Assembly (NCBI GenBank): GCA_002473165.1
Contig: DKSD01000003.1
Coordinates: 1 to 14,883 of the forward strand
Length of the DNA: 14,883 bases
Source of the DNA: Succinatimonas sp. UBA7265
Lineage (GTDB): Bacteria > Pseudomonadota > Gammaproteobacteria > Enterobacterales > Succinivibrionaceae
Reading direction: 5' to 3'
Part shown: piece by piece, positions 1 to 7,575 of the stretch
Layout of the letters: the number at the start of each line of letters is the position of its first letter
How positions within the stretch are numbered: the first letter of the stretch is position 1
The notes under the pieces: model-generated
The model's input: the letters and a program-made list of their open reading frames with translations, nothing else
What the model was told of the DNA's origin: nothing
The model's database searches: none
Translations under genes and position numbers: made by a program

Positions 1-74
1 GTAACTTTAGGGGGAAATTCACAGTTTATTTTAGCAGAAAAACAGATCCCCAAAAAAGCGCAGAGCTTCATGAG

Positions 75-103
75 GTGACGCGGATCGGGCTTGCCGTTAC
101 AAT
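75..103 (+). promoter_or_regulatory. Candidate sigma70 promoter for the aminotransferase gene
   Basis: GTGACG (75-80) and TACAAT (98-103) are separated by 17 bp. The -10 matches five of six consensus bases and the -35 four of six. Transcription would start near 110 and leave a leader of about 60 nt. That leader holds a small GCGGC/GCCGC hairpin (119-133) followed by four T, possibly a weak attenuator. I see no gene end or other structure in positions 1-74. Confidence 0.45.
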
Positions 104-170
104 CAGACATCAGCGATCGCGGCAGCAAGCCGCTTTTGGTTTTGGCTCAGATAAAAGATAAGGACAGGAA

Positions 171-1340
171 ATGATCCCGGTATCAGCAAAATCTTTGTGT
201 TTCACCGACTCGGTGATCAGGCGCATGACGCGGGTGTGCAATAAATACGGCGCGGTGAACCTCTCGCAGGGCTTTCCGGATTTCGATCCGCCCAAAGCGG
301 TGACGGAGCGCTTAGCCGAAGTGGCACACACCGGGCCGCACCAGTACGCCGTGACCTGGGGCGCGCAGAACACCCGCGAGGCGCTTGCGCGCAAGCTTAA
401 ACGCGACACCGCTCTTGAGGTGAACCCAGATACGGAGCTGACCATAACCTGCGGCGGCACCGAGGCCATGATGTGCGCGGTGCTGGCGACGTTAAACCCC
501 GGCGACAAGGTGGCCTTTTTCTCGCCTTTTTACGAGAATTACGGCGCTGACGCCGTGCTGTGCGGCGCACAGCCGGTGTATGTGGAGCTGCACGCTCCGG
601 ATTTCACCTTTGACGAAAAGGAGCTGGAGGAGGCTTTCAAATCCGGGGCGAAAGCGCTAATCCTCTGCAACCCGTCAAACCCCTCGGGCAGGGTGTTTTC
701 AAGAGAAGAACTCCTGACCATCGGCAAGCTTGCCGAAAAATATGGCGCCTTTGTCATCACGGACGAGGTCTATGAGCACATCGTCTATGAGCCCTGGCGC
801 CACACCTATTTTGCCGCGCTGCCGGGTATGCGGGAGCGCACGGTGATGTGCAACTCGCTCTCCAAAACCTACTCCATCACAGGCTGGCGCATCGGCTATG
901 TCTTCGCGCCGCCCAAAGTTACAGAGGCGGTGCGCAAAGTGCATGACTTCCTGACGGTGGGCGCCCCGGCGCCGCTGCAGGAAGCGGTGACGGCCGGGCT
1001 GAACCTGCCGGTTTCCTACTACGCCGATCTTAAAAAGGACTACACGCACCACCGGGAGCTGTTCCTCAAGGGTTTGGACGAAGTAGGCCTAAAGTATTTC
1101 GCCCCGCAGGGCACGTACTTCGTGCTCGCGGACATCAGCGAGTTCGGTTATGACTCCGACTATGAGTTCTGCGAGGATCTGGCGCGGCTCGTCAAGGTCG
1201 GGGCGGTCCCGGGCTCAAGTTTCTTCAAGCGCAAAGAGAACCGCTACATCCGCTTCCACTTTGCCAAGAAGGATGAGACCTTAAACGCTGCCATCGCGAA
1301 CCTGAAGCGCCTCCGCGAGCTCATAAAGCCCAGGGCCTGA
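171..1340 (+). CDS. PLP-dependent class I/II aminotransferase (kynurenine/methionine aminotransferase-like)
   Basis: This 389-residue protein is a cytosolic fold-type I aminotransferase that moves an amino group from an amino acid to a 2-oxo acid through pyridoxal phosphate. Visible family marks are LSQGFPDFD (31-39), the NPSNPSG motif with N170, the cofactor-ring region DEVYEH with D198 and Y201, the Schiff-base lysine K232 in SLSKTYSITGWR, phosphate-binding R240, and a substrate-carboxylate arginine in YIRFHFAKK near the C-terminus. RKVHDFLT, GTYFVLAD and FAKKDETL resemble E. coli YbdL, which prefers methionine and aromatic substrates, more than aspartate aminotransferase. The exact substrate cannot be read from sequence. 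The ATG start is supported by AGGA at 161-164. The gene stands alone with its own promoter and a terminator shared with the convergent exporter. A plain aspartate-type aminotransferase is the main alternative. Confidence 0.9.
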   Translation: MIPVSAKSLCFTDSVIRRMTRVCNKYGAVNLSQGFPDFDPPKAVTERLAEVAHTGPHQYAVTWGAQNTREALARKLKRDTALEVNPDTELTITCGGTEAMMCAVLATLNPGDKVAFFSPFYENYGADAVLCGAQPVYVELHAPDFTFDEKELEEAFKSGAKALILCNPSNPSGRVFSREELLTIGKLAEKYGAFVITDEVYEHIVYEPWRHTYFAALPGMRERTVMCNSLSKTYSITGWRIGYVFAPPKVTEAVRKVHDFLTVGAPAPLQEAVTAGLNLPVSYYADLKKDYTHHRELFLKGLDEVGLKYFAPQGTYFVLADISEFGYDSDYEFCEDLARLVKVGAVPGSSFFKRKENRYIRFHFAKKDETLNAAIANLKRLRELIKPRA

Positions 1341-1353
1341 AAACGGGCATGAA

Positions 1354-1386
1354 AAAGAAAGGGAGCCTTGCACGCTCCCTTTCTTT
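1354..1386. terminator. Bidirectional intrinsic terminator between convergent genes
   Basis: A perfect 13-bp stem (1354-1366 with 1374-1386) closes a 7-nt loop. The arms are flanked by A-rich and T-rich ends (AAAGAAA and TTTCTTT), so each strand gets a GC stem and a T-rich tail. It lies between the stop of the aminotransferase gene (1340) and the stop of the minus-strand exporter gene (1393), which suits termination in both directions. Confidence 0.85.
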
Positions 1387-1392
1387 ATGCCT

Positions 1393-2589
1393 TCAGGATG
1401 CTTTCCGCTTCGTGGCACCGCGCGCCTTTTTGAGCGCCGCCGGGGTTTTCAATGTCAGCGAGGCGATCGCGCCGATGAGCGCGGCGATCCATAAAACCTG
1501 CAGCGCCGCCTGAATGCCGCAATTGTCTGCAAGGCGCCCGACAAGCGGACTGAGCATGCCGCCGATGGTGGTGTTAAGGCCGAACGTCACCCCCGAGGCA
1601 AAGGCGATGTTTTTGGCAAGATAGGTCTGCCCTAAGATCACCATGGGGCTGTAGCAGGCAAAGAGACCGAAAGAGGCCGGAATAATGGCGAGAACCGCCA
1701 GCGGCACGTTCGGGCTGTTGGCGATGAGCGCCATGGCCGGGATCATCACGATAAACGAGAGGCGCAGCACCCGCACAAAACCGCCGCGATCGGAGAAAAA
1801 GCCGCCGAAATAGGTAAACACGGCACCCAGCGCCCACATGAAGGTGATCGCAAGCGAGGCGCTTGACGGCTCGGTCTTAAGCACGCCAATCCAGTAAAGC
1901 GGGATGAAGGCGTTGCACACCGAGAACACGACGGAGCGGCAGAAGATCACGACGCACAGCCTGCCAAAAGAGCTCCATTCGTTGCAAGGCTGTTCCGCCT
2001 TTGCAGCAGAGATTTTTGCGCCCTGTGTTTTGAGATCCCTGAGGATCGAGCCAAGCCTGGCGTGCAGCAGCAGCGCGAAAAATAGGTTCACCAAAGCAAA
2101 AACGATCAACGCTTTAGGATCAAAGACATAGGCGCAAAAGCCTGCGACGGCAGGGCCTGCGGCAAAACCGGCGTTGCCGCCTACGGCGAACGTTCCCATG
2201 GCCCGGCCTTTTAAAGGCCCGCCCAGGCCGCTTGCCATGCGCGCGGCCTCAGGATGGTAAATTGCCGAACCGGTGCCGCTTAGCATCGAGAGCGCGAAGA
2301 TCACTGCGTAATCACTCACAAAACCCATGGCGGCCACCGCGAACCCGCTGACGATGAGCCCCAGCGGGGCAAACCAGGGCCTTGAGACCTTGTCGGCGTA
2401 ATACCCGAAGATCGGCTGGAGCAGCGAGGAGAGCAGGATGTTGGCAAAGATGAGGGTTCCCGCGGCCTGGTAGCTCAAATGGCACACTGAGATGAAATAG
2501 GGCAGCAGCGCCGGGATCGCCCCCTGCGCCCAGTCAACCGAGAAATGCCCGCAGGAGAGCAGGTAAACACGAGAGTCGATCTTTTGCAT
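1393..2589 (-). CDS. MFS exporter of the Fsr (fosmidomycin resistance) type
   Basis: The protein has 398 residues from the chosen start and is an inner-membrane major facilitator carrier with about twelve hydrophobic segments. Motifs shared with E. coli Fsr are SSLLQPIFGYYADK (54-67, including the loop 2-3 signature), GTGSAIYHPE (105-114) and GGNAGFAAGP (137-146). Fsr exports fosmidomycin by proton antiport; the substrate here is unknown. The frame stays open 46 codons further up to a TTG at 2727, but no ribosome binding site precedes that TTG. The ATG at 2589 has GGAG five bases upstream and places the first membrane helix as in Fsr, so I chose it. The C-terminus is a Lys/Arg-rich cytosolic tail. 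The gene is divergent from the membrane protein at 2747. Confidence 0.85.
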   Translation of the reverse strand: MQKIDSRVYLLSCGHFSVDWAQGAIPALLPYFISVCHLSYQAAGTLIFANILLSSLLQPIFGYYADKVSRPWFAPLGLIVSGFAVAAMGFVSDYAVIFALSMLSGTGSAIYHPEAARMASGLGGPLKGRAMGTFAVGGNAGFAAGPAVAGFCAYVFDPKALIVFALVNLFFALLLHARLGSILRDLKTQGAKISAAKAEQPCNEWSSFGRLCVVIFCRSVVFSVCNAFIPLYWIGVLKTEPSSASLAITFMWALGAVFTYFGGFFSDRGGFVRVLRLSFIVMIPAMALIANSPNVPLAVLAIIPASFGLFACYSPMVILGQTYLAKNIAFASGVTFGLNTTIGGMLSPLVGRLADNCGIQAALQVLWIAALIGAIASLTLKTPAALKKARGATKRKAS

Positions 2590-2746
2590 GCAATCTCCGA
2601 GATCCGGTAATCCCTCAATATCGCTTAATTTAGCGCTCTTTTTACCGCAGGGCGCATCTGCATATTTTCTGCACATTTTGCCGACAGGTTCTGCAAATCC
2701 CTCTTTTAAGCTTTTATGCGTTGCCAAGCTTTAAAGGAGCATTTAA

Positions 2747-3298
2747 ATGGACGCAATGACCCACTACATGGAATGGCTCTCGCTGAACCAGCCCTGGAAT
2801 CTGATCCTCTTTATGCTGATCCCGATGACGCTCGCCGAATGCGTGCTGGCCTCTGAGATCTTCTCGGCCTTCTGCAAAGAACCGCTGTCTGCGGTATGGG
2901 TAAAGCTGCGGCGCGCGCTCAGCATGATCCTCGGCGTGTATTTCACGGTGCTCGCCGTATGGTGGTACGCCGTTTATGTCAGCGGCATAGAAAGCTACCG
3001 CGGGACGGTCGACGTGCTGGCCGTGGCGCTGTTCTTCGCGGCAGTGATCCCGGCGCTGCTGCTGGTGATTTCAGAATGGCGCTCGCGGCAGGTGCGGAAT
3101 TTTGAGCGCCGCGGATTTACCGCGCATGTGCTCACGATCTTCGGTTTCGTGCTCTTTACGCATCTTGCGATGGTCTTCGGCATGCTCTCGCCTTCAGATG
3201 ACGGCATGATGAATATGCCTGAGATGAATTCGCAGCAGGGCGCCGCCGCCTGCCACGAGGCGCAGAATATGCACAGCCGCATGCACGCCGCCCGGTGA
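2747..3298 (+). CDS. Four-helix membrane protein with Met/His-rich C-terminal tail (possibly DUF6803-like)
   Basis: The 183-residue protein has four likely membrane helices (about 15-37, 57-78, 86-108 and 124-146). Its opening THYMEWLSLNQPWNLILFMLIP recalls, from memory, small uncharacterised membrane proteins that I associate with DUF6803; that name is tentative. After the last helix, a 37-residue soluble tail carries M154, M155, M157, M160, M175 and M179, C169, and H170, H176 and H180, ending in CHEAQNMHSRMH. Such clustering is typical of soft-metal binding, for example Cu(I), but this is inference. AAAGGAG (2733-2739) lies seven bases before the ATG. A hairpin with a short T run separates it from the two-component genes on the same strand, so it may share their regulation. 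Confidence 0.75.
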   Translation: MDAMTHYMEWLSLNQPWNLILFMLIPMTLAECVLASEIFSAFCKEPLSAVWVKLRRALSMILGVYFTVLAVWWYAVYVSGIESYRGTVDVLAVALFFAAVIPALLLVISEWRSRQVRNFERRGFTAHVLTIFGFVLFTHLAMVFGMLSPSDDGMMNMPEMNSQQGAAACHEAQNMHSRMHAAR

Positions 3299-3303
3299 TG
3301 ATT

Positions 3304-3334
3304 AACGGGGCCGGCAGCGCGGCGGCCCCGTTTT
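3304..3334 (+). terminator. Hairpin terminator or attenuator before the response regulator gene
   Basis: A 10-bp GC-rich stem (3304-3313 with 3323-3332) with a 9-nt loop is followed by four T (3331-3334). It starts six bases after the membrane-protein stop and ends 22 bases before the response regulator start. With so short a T tract it may terminate only partly, letting some transcripts reach the two-component genes. Confidence 0.6.
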
Positions 3335-3355
3335 GCCTGTTAAAGGAGCCTGTTT

Positions 3356-4045
3356 ATGAGCAAGGTGCTGATTGCCGATGACGATCCCGCGTTAACCCGA
3401 CTCGTTTCCCAGTATCTTTCCAGTGAAGGCTTTGAGGTGATCACCGCATCCGACGGCCGCGAGGCGCTGCGATTGCTGGAGCGGCGCAAGCCGGATCTGC
3501 TGATCCTCGATCTCATGATGCCCGGGGCGGACGGTTTTGAGGTGTGCCTGAAAGCGCGACAGTCCACGGACATTCCCATAATTTTCCTAAGCGCCCGCGA
3601 CGCTGAGGAAGACCGCCTGGAAGGGCTGCGGCTGGGGGCTGACGATTATGTGACCAAACCCTTTAGCATCCGCGAGCTTGCAGAGCGCGTCCGGGCCTGT
3701 CTGAGGCGCTACCGGGGCGAGCTGACCCCCAAAGGGGAGATCATCCGCGCCGGATCGCTTGAGATCAGAACCGGCGAGCACCGCGTGTTCAGGGACAGAG
3801 AGGAGCTCAGCCTGACGCCGACGGAGTTTGAGCTTTTAAAAGCCCTGGCCTTGGCGCCAGGCCGGGTTTTCAGCCGCATGCAGCTTATAGAAAAAGTCCA
3901 GGGTGCCGTGTTTGACGGTTACGAGCGCACTGTCGACTCGCATATCCGGAACCTCAGGCGCAAGATCGAGCGCGATCCGGCAAACCCGGAACTCATAGTG
4001 ACGGTTTACGGCATCGGCTACCGTTTCGGGGGAAAGGCAAGATGA
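3356..4045 (+). CDS. OmpR/PhoB-family response regulator
   Basis: This 229-residue cytosolic transcription factor has a receiver domain (about 3-115) and a C-terminal winged helix (about 130-226). Receiver residues are the acidic pocket D8-D10, phosphoacceptor D52 in LILDLMMPG, switch S79, and K101 in YVTKPF. The winged helix shows SLTPTEFELLKAL and the recognition-helix stretch VDSHIRNLRRKIE, ending in YGIGYRF. Length and motifs are those of BaeR, CpxR and OmpR; the target genes cannot be told from this. AAAGGAG (3342-3348) supports the ATG. Its TGA overlaps the kinase ATG in an ATGA arrangement, so the two are translationally coupled. Likely targets in the window are the flanking membrane protein and the MATE exporter, by position only. 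Confidence 0.95.
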   Translation: MSKVLIADDDPALTRLVSQYLSSEGFEVITASDGREALRLLERRKPDLLILDLMMPGADGFEVCLKARQSTDIPIIFLSARDAEEDRLEGLRLGADDYVTKPFSIRELAERVRACLRRYRGELTPKGEIIRAGSLEIRTGEHRVFRDREELSLTPTEFELLKALALAPGRVFSRMQLIEKVQGAVFDGYERTVDSHIRNLRRKIERDPANPELIVTVYGIGYRFGGKAR

Positions 4046-5157
4046 AAAAGCAGCCTAGGATAACCTGCGGCCTGGCCGCCAGGCTCGCAGCCGCCGTGCT
4101 GGCCTTCAATCTCGTGAGCGTGGCCGCGCTGTTCATTCTCGTGTCCTCGCAGATGCGCTCCATGCGCGAGGTCCTGGAAAAGGCGGGGGTGCATCAGAGC
4201 GATGAATACCTCGTTTCGGTGCACTCCTCGCTCTTGTGGGCAGGGCCGGGACTGTGCGTTTTAAGCTTTGTCCTGGCTTTTGCTGCGTTCTCCCGCCTCT
4301 CAAAGCCGCTGAAGGCTCTGGCCGAAGCCGCGGCGGAGATCGCCCAAGGCCGCATGCCGCCGCCACTGCGGCAGTCGGGCGCCGGGGAGATCGGCGTGCT
4401 CGCGCGCGCTTTTGAATCCATGCGGCGCAAGCTTTGCGAAAACGATCAGTCAAGGCGGCTGCTGTTCGCCGGGATCGCCCACGAGCTGCGCACACCGCTT
4501 TCAGTGCTGCGCGGCAACCTTGAGGGCATGGCGGACGGGGTGTTTGAGACCTCGCAACAGCGCATCGTGTCCATGGAAGACGAGGTGCTGCGTCTGACAC
4601 GGCTCGTCGAGGATCTGCGCGATCTGTCGCTGGCTGAGGTGCACCGGCTGACGCTGCACCGCAGGCCCACAGATCTGCGCGCGCTGATCTCAGGGGTGAT
4701 CTCGCTGATGCGGCCGCTCGCCGAAGACCGCGGCCTCGCGCTTGAGGATGAAAGCGGCGTCCCTGAACTGACGGTAAACGCCGATCCAGACAGGCTGCGC
4801 CAGGTCCTGATCAACCTCATATCAAACGCGGTGCGCTACGCGGATACCGGCGCGGTGAGGGTGCGTGCGTCCTCAGGCGGCCCGGGGCGCGGCGCGGTTA
4901 TCACGGTGTCAGACGAAGGGCCGGGGATCGCCCCTGAGGATCGCCGGAGGATCTTTGAGTGCTTCTGGCGCGGCGGGGACGGGGAGAGCCGCGGCGGGAC
5001 CGGGATCGGGCTGGCGCTTTCGCGCGAGTATGTGCGCGCCCATGGGGGCGAGATCACGCTGGAGGAAGGTGAAAAGCGCGGCTGCGTCTTTACCGTGGTT
5101 CTGCCTGACTGCGCCGGGAGTTGTGCAAAAGCCGACCGCTCCAAATCCGCCCTTTGA
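4042..5157 (+). CDS. Membrane sensor histidine kinase
   Basis: The 371-residue inner-membrane kinase is the partner of the overlapping response regulator. In order it has a first membrane helix (about 11-35), a very short extracytoplasmic loop (about 36-63), a second helix (about 64-83), a HAMP linker (about 84-135), and a HisKA dimerisation helix with phosphoacceptor H147 in FAGIAHELRTPLS. A HATPase domain follows, with N box NLISNAVRY (258-266), G1 box DEGPGI (291-296) and G2 box GGTGIGLAL (318-326). All catalytic motifs look intact. The roughly 28-residue periplasmic loop leaves little room for a sensor domain. Signals may therefore be read within the membrane, through a partner such as the neighbouring membrane protein, or as envelope stress. 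It resembles BaeS and similar kinases, but the stimulus is unknown. Confidence 0.95.
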   Translation: MKKQPRITCGLAARLAAAVLAFNLVSVAALFILVSSQMRSMREVLEKAGVHQSDEYLVSVHSSLLWAGPGLCVLSFVLAFAAFSRLSKPLKALAEAAAEIAQGRMPPPLRQSGAGEIGVLARAFESMRRKLCENDQSRRLLFAGIAHELRTPLSVLRGNLEGMADGVFETSQQRIVSMEDEVLRLTRLVEDLRDLSLAEVHRLTLHRRPTDLRALISGVISLMRPLAEDRGLALEDESGVPELTVNADPDRLRQVLINLISNAVRYADTGAVRVRASSGGPGRGAVITVSDEGPGIAPEDRRRIFECFWRGGDGESRGGTGIGLALSREYVRAHGGEITLEEGEKRGCVFTVVLPDCAGSCAKADRSKSAL

Positions 5158-5199
5158 TCCGGCGGCGGGATGTCATACAGACGGTTTGCAGGATCTTTC

Positions 5200-5227
5200 T
5201 TGATTTTTTAAATTAAGCGGTTAGAAT
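5200..5227 (+). promoter_or_regulatory. Candidate sigma70 promoter for the MATE gene
   Basis: TTGATT (5200-5205) and TAGAAT (5222-5227) are separated by 16 bp in an AT-rich stretch between the kinase stop and the MATE start. Transcription would begin near 5234 and give a leader of about 35 nt. This indicates the exporter can be transcribed apart from the two-component genes. Confidence 0.55.
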
Positions 5228-5268
5228 GCGCGTCCCAAAGAATTCGCTTTGCCGACACATGGTAACCG

Positions 5269-6672
5269 ATGAAAAACCTCAACCGCGATCGCATAGACTT
5301 TGGCACCATGAGCATCCCCGCGCTCTATGTGCGGCTCTTTGTGCCGACGCTTTTAGGCCTGGTGTTCGGCGCCATGATGATCCTCGCCGACGGCATCTTC
5401 GTCGGGCGCGGTGTCGGGTCTGACGCGCTGGCATCAGTCAACATCGCAGCGCCGATCTTTCTTATAAGCTCAGCCACGGCGCTGATGTTCGCCAGCGGCG
5501 CCTCGATCGTTGCCGCTGTGCACCTGGCGCAAAACAACCTTAAGGCCGCGCGCATCAATGTCACCCAGGCCTTCGCCGTGCCCTCGGCGCTCATGGCGCT
5601 GTTCTCCGTGCTGATCCTGATTTTTGCCCCGCAGCTGTGCTATCTCTTTGGCGGCACGGCCAGGCTTGAGCCCTATGTCACGGACTATCTGCACTGGGTA
5701 AGCCCGATGCCGCTTTTGAATATCGCTTTTTTCGTCGGCGCGTTCGTGATCCGCCTGGACGGCGCGCCGCGCTATGCCATGCTGTGCAACGTCGTGCCTT
5801 CGGTGATGAATTTCTTTTTGGACTGGCTGTTCATCTTTCCGTTTGGCATGGGGATCGCCGGCGCCGGCATCGCCACGACGATCTCGTTTGCCTCAGGCGC
5901 GCTCATGGTGCTCTTCTACATGCAGCGCAGAGCGCAAAAGCTGCTTTTTTACCGCCTGAAGCTCACGCCCACGAGCGCCGTGCTGACGCTGCGCAACGTG
6001 CGCGCCATGGCGCGCCTGGGACTGTCGACTTTCATCGGCGACGGCGCGATCTCCTACATGATGATCCTGGGCAATTTCGTGATCATCCATTACCTCAAAG
6101 AAGACGGAATCGCCGCGTTCTCCGTGTGCTGCTACCTCTTTCCGCTGATCTTTATGTTCGGCAACGCCATCGCCCAGTCCCAGCTGCCGATCATCAGCTA
6201 CAACCTGGGGCTGCGCAATGTAAAGCGCATCCGGCAGACGTTCAGGTTTTCCCTGATCCTGGCAGCCTCAAGCGGCGTGATCTTAAGCGCCTGCGCCTAT
6301 ATTTACCGGCAAAACATCATCAGTATGTTTCTCGACCCTGGCACAAACGCCTTTGAGATCGCCATGTCAGGCTTTGGCGTGTACGCCGCGAGCTTTGCCT
6401 GTTTCTCGCTCAATATAGTCATCATCGGCTTTTTGCAGAGCGTGGAAAAAACGCGCACGGCGACGCTCTTTATGCTGCTGCGCGGCGTGATCGCGCTGAC
6501 GCCGGCGTTTTTGCTGCTGCCATGGCTTTTGGGGCCTCACGGGGTGTGGCTGGCCGTGCCGCTTTCCGAAACGCTCTCTTTGGGGCTGGAGCTTTTGTAT
6601 CTTGCCTTGTCGCGCAAGCAGCTCGCGTTTTGGATAGCGCACAGCCATGCCGGGGCGCGCCAGACGCTGTGA
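5269..6672 (+). CDS. MATE-family multidrug/organic cation exporter
   Basis: This 467-residue inner-membrane protein has about twelve hydrophobic helices in two halves. The N-terminal pattern (MSIPALYVRLFVPTLLG, then ILADGIFVGRGVGSDALASV) and a second-half QSVEKTRTATLFMLLRG match the MATE layout, in which Na+ or H+ drives efflux of drugs or cationic metabolites. The overall pattern is nearer MepA/DinF-type MATE proteins than NorM, by impression. An in-frame TAA at 5263-5265 fixes the start at or after 5269. The ATG there has no clear ribosome binding site, and ATG 5308 is the only nearby alternative but would cut the usual N-terminus. The preceding two-component system may regulate it, since such systems often sit beside exporters; this is inference. 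Substrate unknown. Confidence 0.92.
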   Translation: MKNLNRDRIDFGTMSIPALYVRLFVPTLLGLVFGAMMILADGIFVGRGVGSDALASVNIAAPIFLISSATALMFASGASIVAAVHLAQNNLKAARINVTQAFAVPSALMALFSVLILIFAPQLCYLFGGTARLEPYVTDYLHWVSPMPLLNIAFFVGAFVIRLDGAPRYAMLCNVVPSVMNFFLDWLFIFPFGMGIAGAGIATTISFASGALMVLFYMQRRAQKLLFYRLKLTPTSAVLTLRNVRAMARLGLSTFIGDGAISYMMILGNFVIIHYLKEDGIAAFSVCCYLFPLIFMFGNAIAQSQLPIISYNLGLRNVKRIRQTFRFSLILAASSGVILSACAYIYRQNIISMFLDPGTNAFEIAMSGFGVYAASFACFSLNIVIIGFLQSVEKTRTATLFMLLRGVIALTPAFLLLPWLLGPHGVWLAVPLSETLSLGLELLYLALSRKQLAFWIAHSHAGARQTL

Positions 6673-6770
6673 TTTTCGGCGCTTCTGGCCCAAGAGGGGA
6701 TCGCGTCTTTTTCTAAAAGCGTTCTGGAATGCCTGGCCTGAGTGTAAACTTAAGCTTTCAGGAGGCACTC

Positions 6771-7574
6771 ATGAGGGGAACGCGCTTTTTTCTGCCGTGG
6801 CTTGCGGCCGCGGCGCTTTTGATCCCGGGCACGGCCGCCGGGGCTGAGATTTTTGGCACATATAACAACGGCTGCATTCGCGGGGCGGTGCGCATCCCGC
6901 AGAGCCCTTATTACCAGATCCAGCGCTGGGGCCCCGGGCGCGATTACGCGCACCCTGAGATGATCTCCTATCTTGAGGATCTCGTGAAAAAAGCGCGGGA
7001 ACACAAACTGCCGCCGCTGCTTTTGGGCGACGCCTCCAAGCGCTACGGCGGGCCTTTTGGCAAAGGCTCCTCACACGGATCGCACAATATCGGGCTCGAC
7101 GCCGACATCTCGTTTGATTTCTCCTCCCCCAAAAAATCGGACGCCGAGCTCTCGCATCCCAAAGACGTCTATATCGTGGACACCAAGGGCAACCCGACGG
7201 CGAATTTTGACTCAAACCGCGCCGCGCTCATTTATCTGGCGGCCGACGATCCAAGGGTGCAGCGCATCTTTGTGGCCCCGGGCATCAAAAGGGCGCTGTG
7301 CCGAATGTATAAGCGCGACGGCTACTCGACTTCCTGGCTGCACAAGCTGCGCCCCTGGTACGGCCACCGCGGGCACATGCACGTGAGGCTTTACTGCCCC
7401 GATGACAGCCCGGAGTGCAAGGTGCAGGCCGAAGCCCCCGAGGGCGACGGCTGCGGGGCTGAGCTTGACAGCTGGTTCCAGCCGCCCAAACCTCCTAAAC
7501 CCGGTGAAAAGCCCAAGCCCCCCAAGCCCAAAGTGCTGCCTGAGCAGTGCCGCGCCGTGCTGCAGGGCAAATAA
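6771..7574 (+). CDS. mepA: Penicillin-insensitive murein endopeptidase MepA
   Basis: The 267-residue periplasmic LAS-type zinc peptidase cleaves D-Ala-mDAP cross-links in peptidoglycan. A signal peptide (about 1-25, cleavage after AGA) is followed by the catalytic domain. The HxxxxxxD motif is H105 and D112 within SHGSHNIGLDADI, and the C-terminal metal motif is GHRGHMHVRL with H202 and H204. Six cysteines (C35, C177, C209, C216, C228, C260) agree with the three disulfides known in E. coli MepA. The frame is open to 6729, but ATG 6771 has AGGAGG five bases upstream and begins the signal peptide, so it is the real start. An unusual Pro/Lys repeat region (about 237-254) lies between the last two cysteines. 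The DprA-like gene begins one base after the stop. Confidence 0.93.
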   Translation: MRGTRFFLPWLAAAALLIPGTAAGAEIFGTYNNGCIRGAVRIPQSPYYQIQRWGPGRDYAHPEMISYLEDLVKKAREHKLPPLLLGDASKRYGGPFGKGSSHGSHNIGLDADISFDFSSPKKSDAELSHPKDVYIVDTKGNPTANFDSNRAALIYLAADDPRVQRIFVAPGIKRALCRMYKRDGYSTSWLHKLRPWYGHRGHMHVRLYCPDDSPECKVQAEAPEGDGCGAELDSWFQPPKPPKPGEKPKPPKPKVLPEQCRAVLQGK

Positions 7575-7575
7575 G

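Noticed and set aside
110..508. Minus-strand open frame of 132 codons overlapping the aminotransferase start
   Set aside because: No family resemblance, and it lies antisense to a clear aminotransferase with its own ribosome binding site.
4133..4600. Minus-strand open frame of 155 codons inside the histidine kinase gene
   Set aside because: It is rich in Arg, Ala and Pro and is antisense to conserved HAMP and HisKA sequence.
5226..5423. 65-codon plus-strand frame overlapping the MATE start
   Set aside because: It is out of frame with the transporter, its ATG coincides with the -10 element, and the product is Arg/His-rich without motifs.
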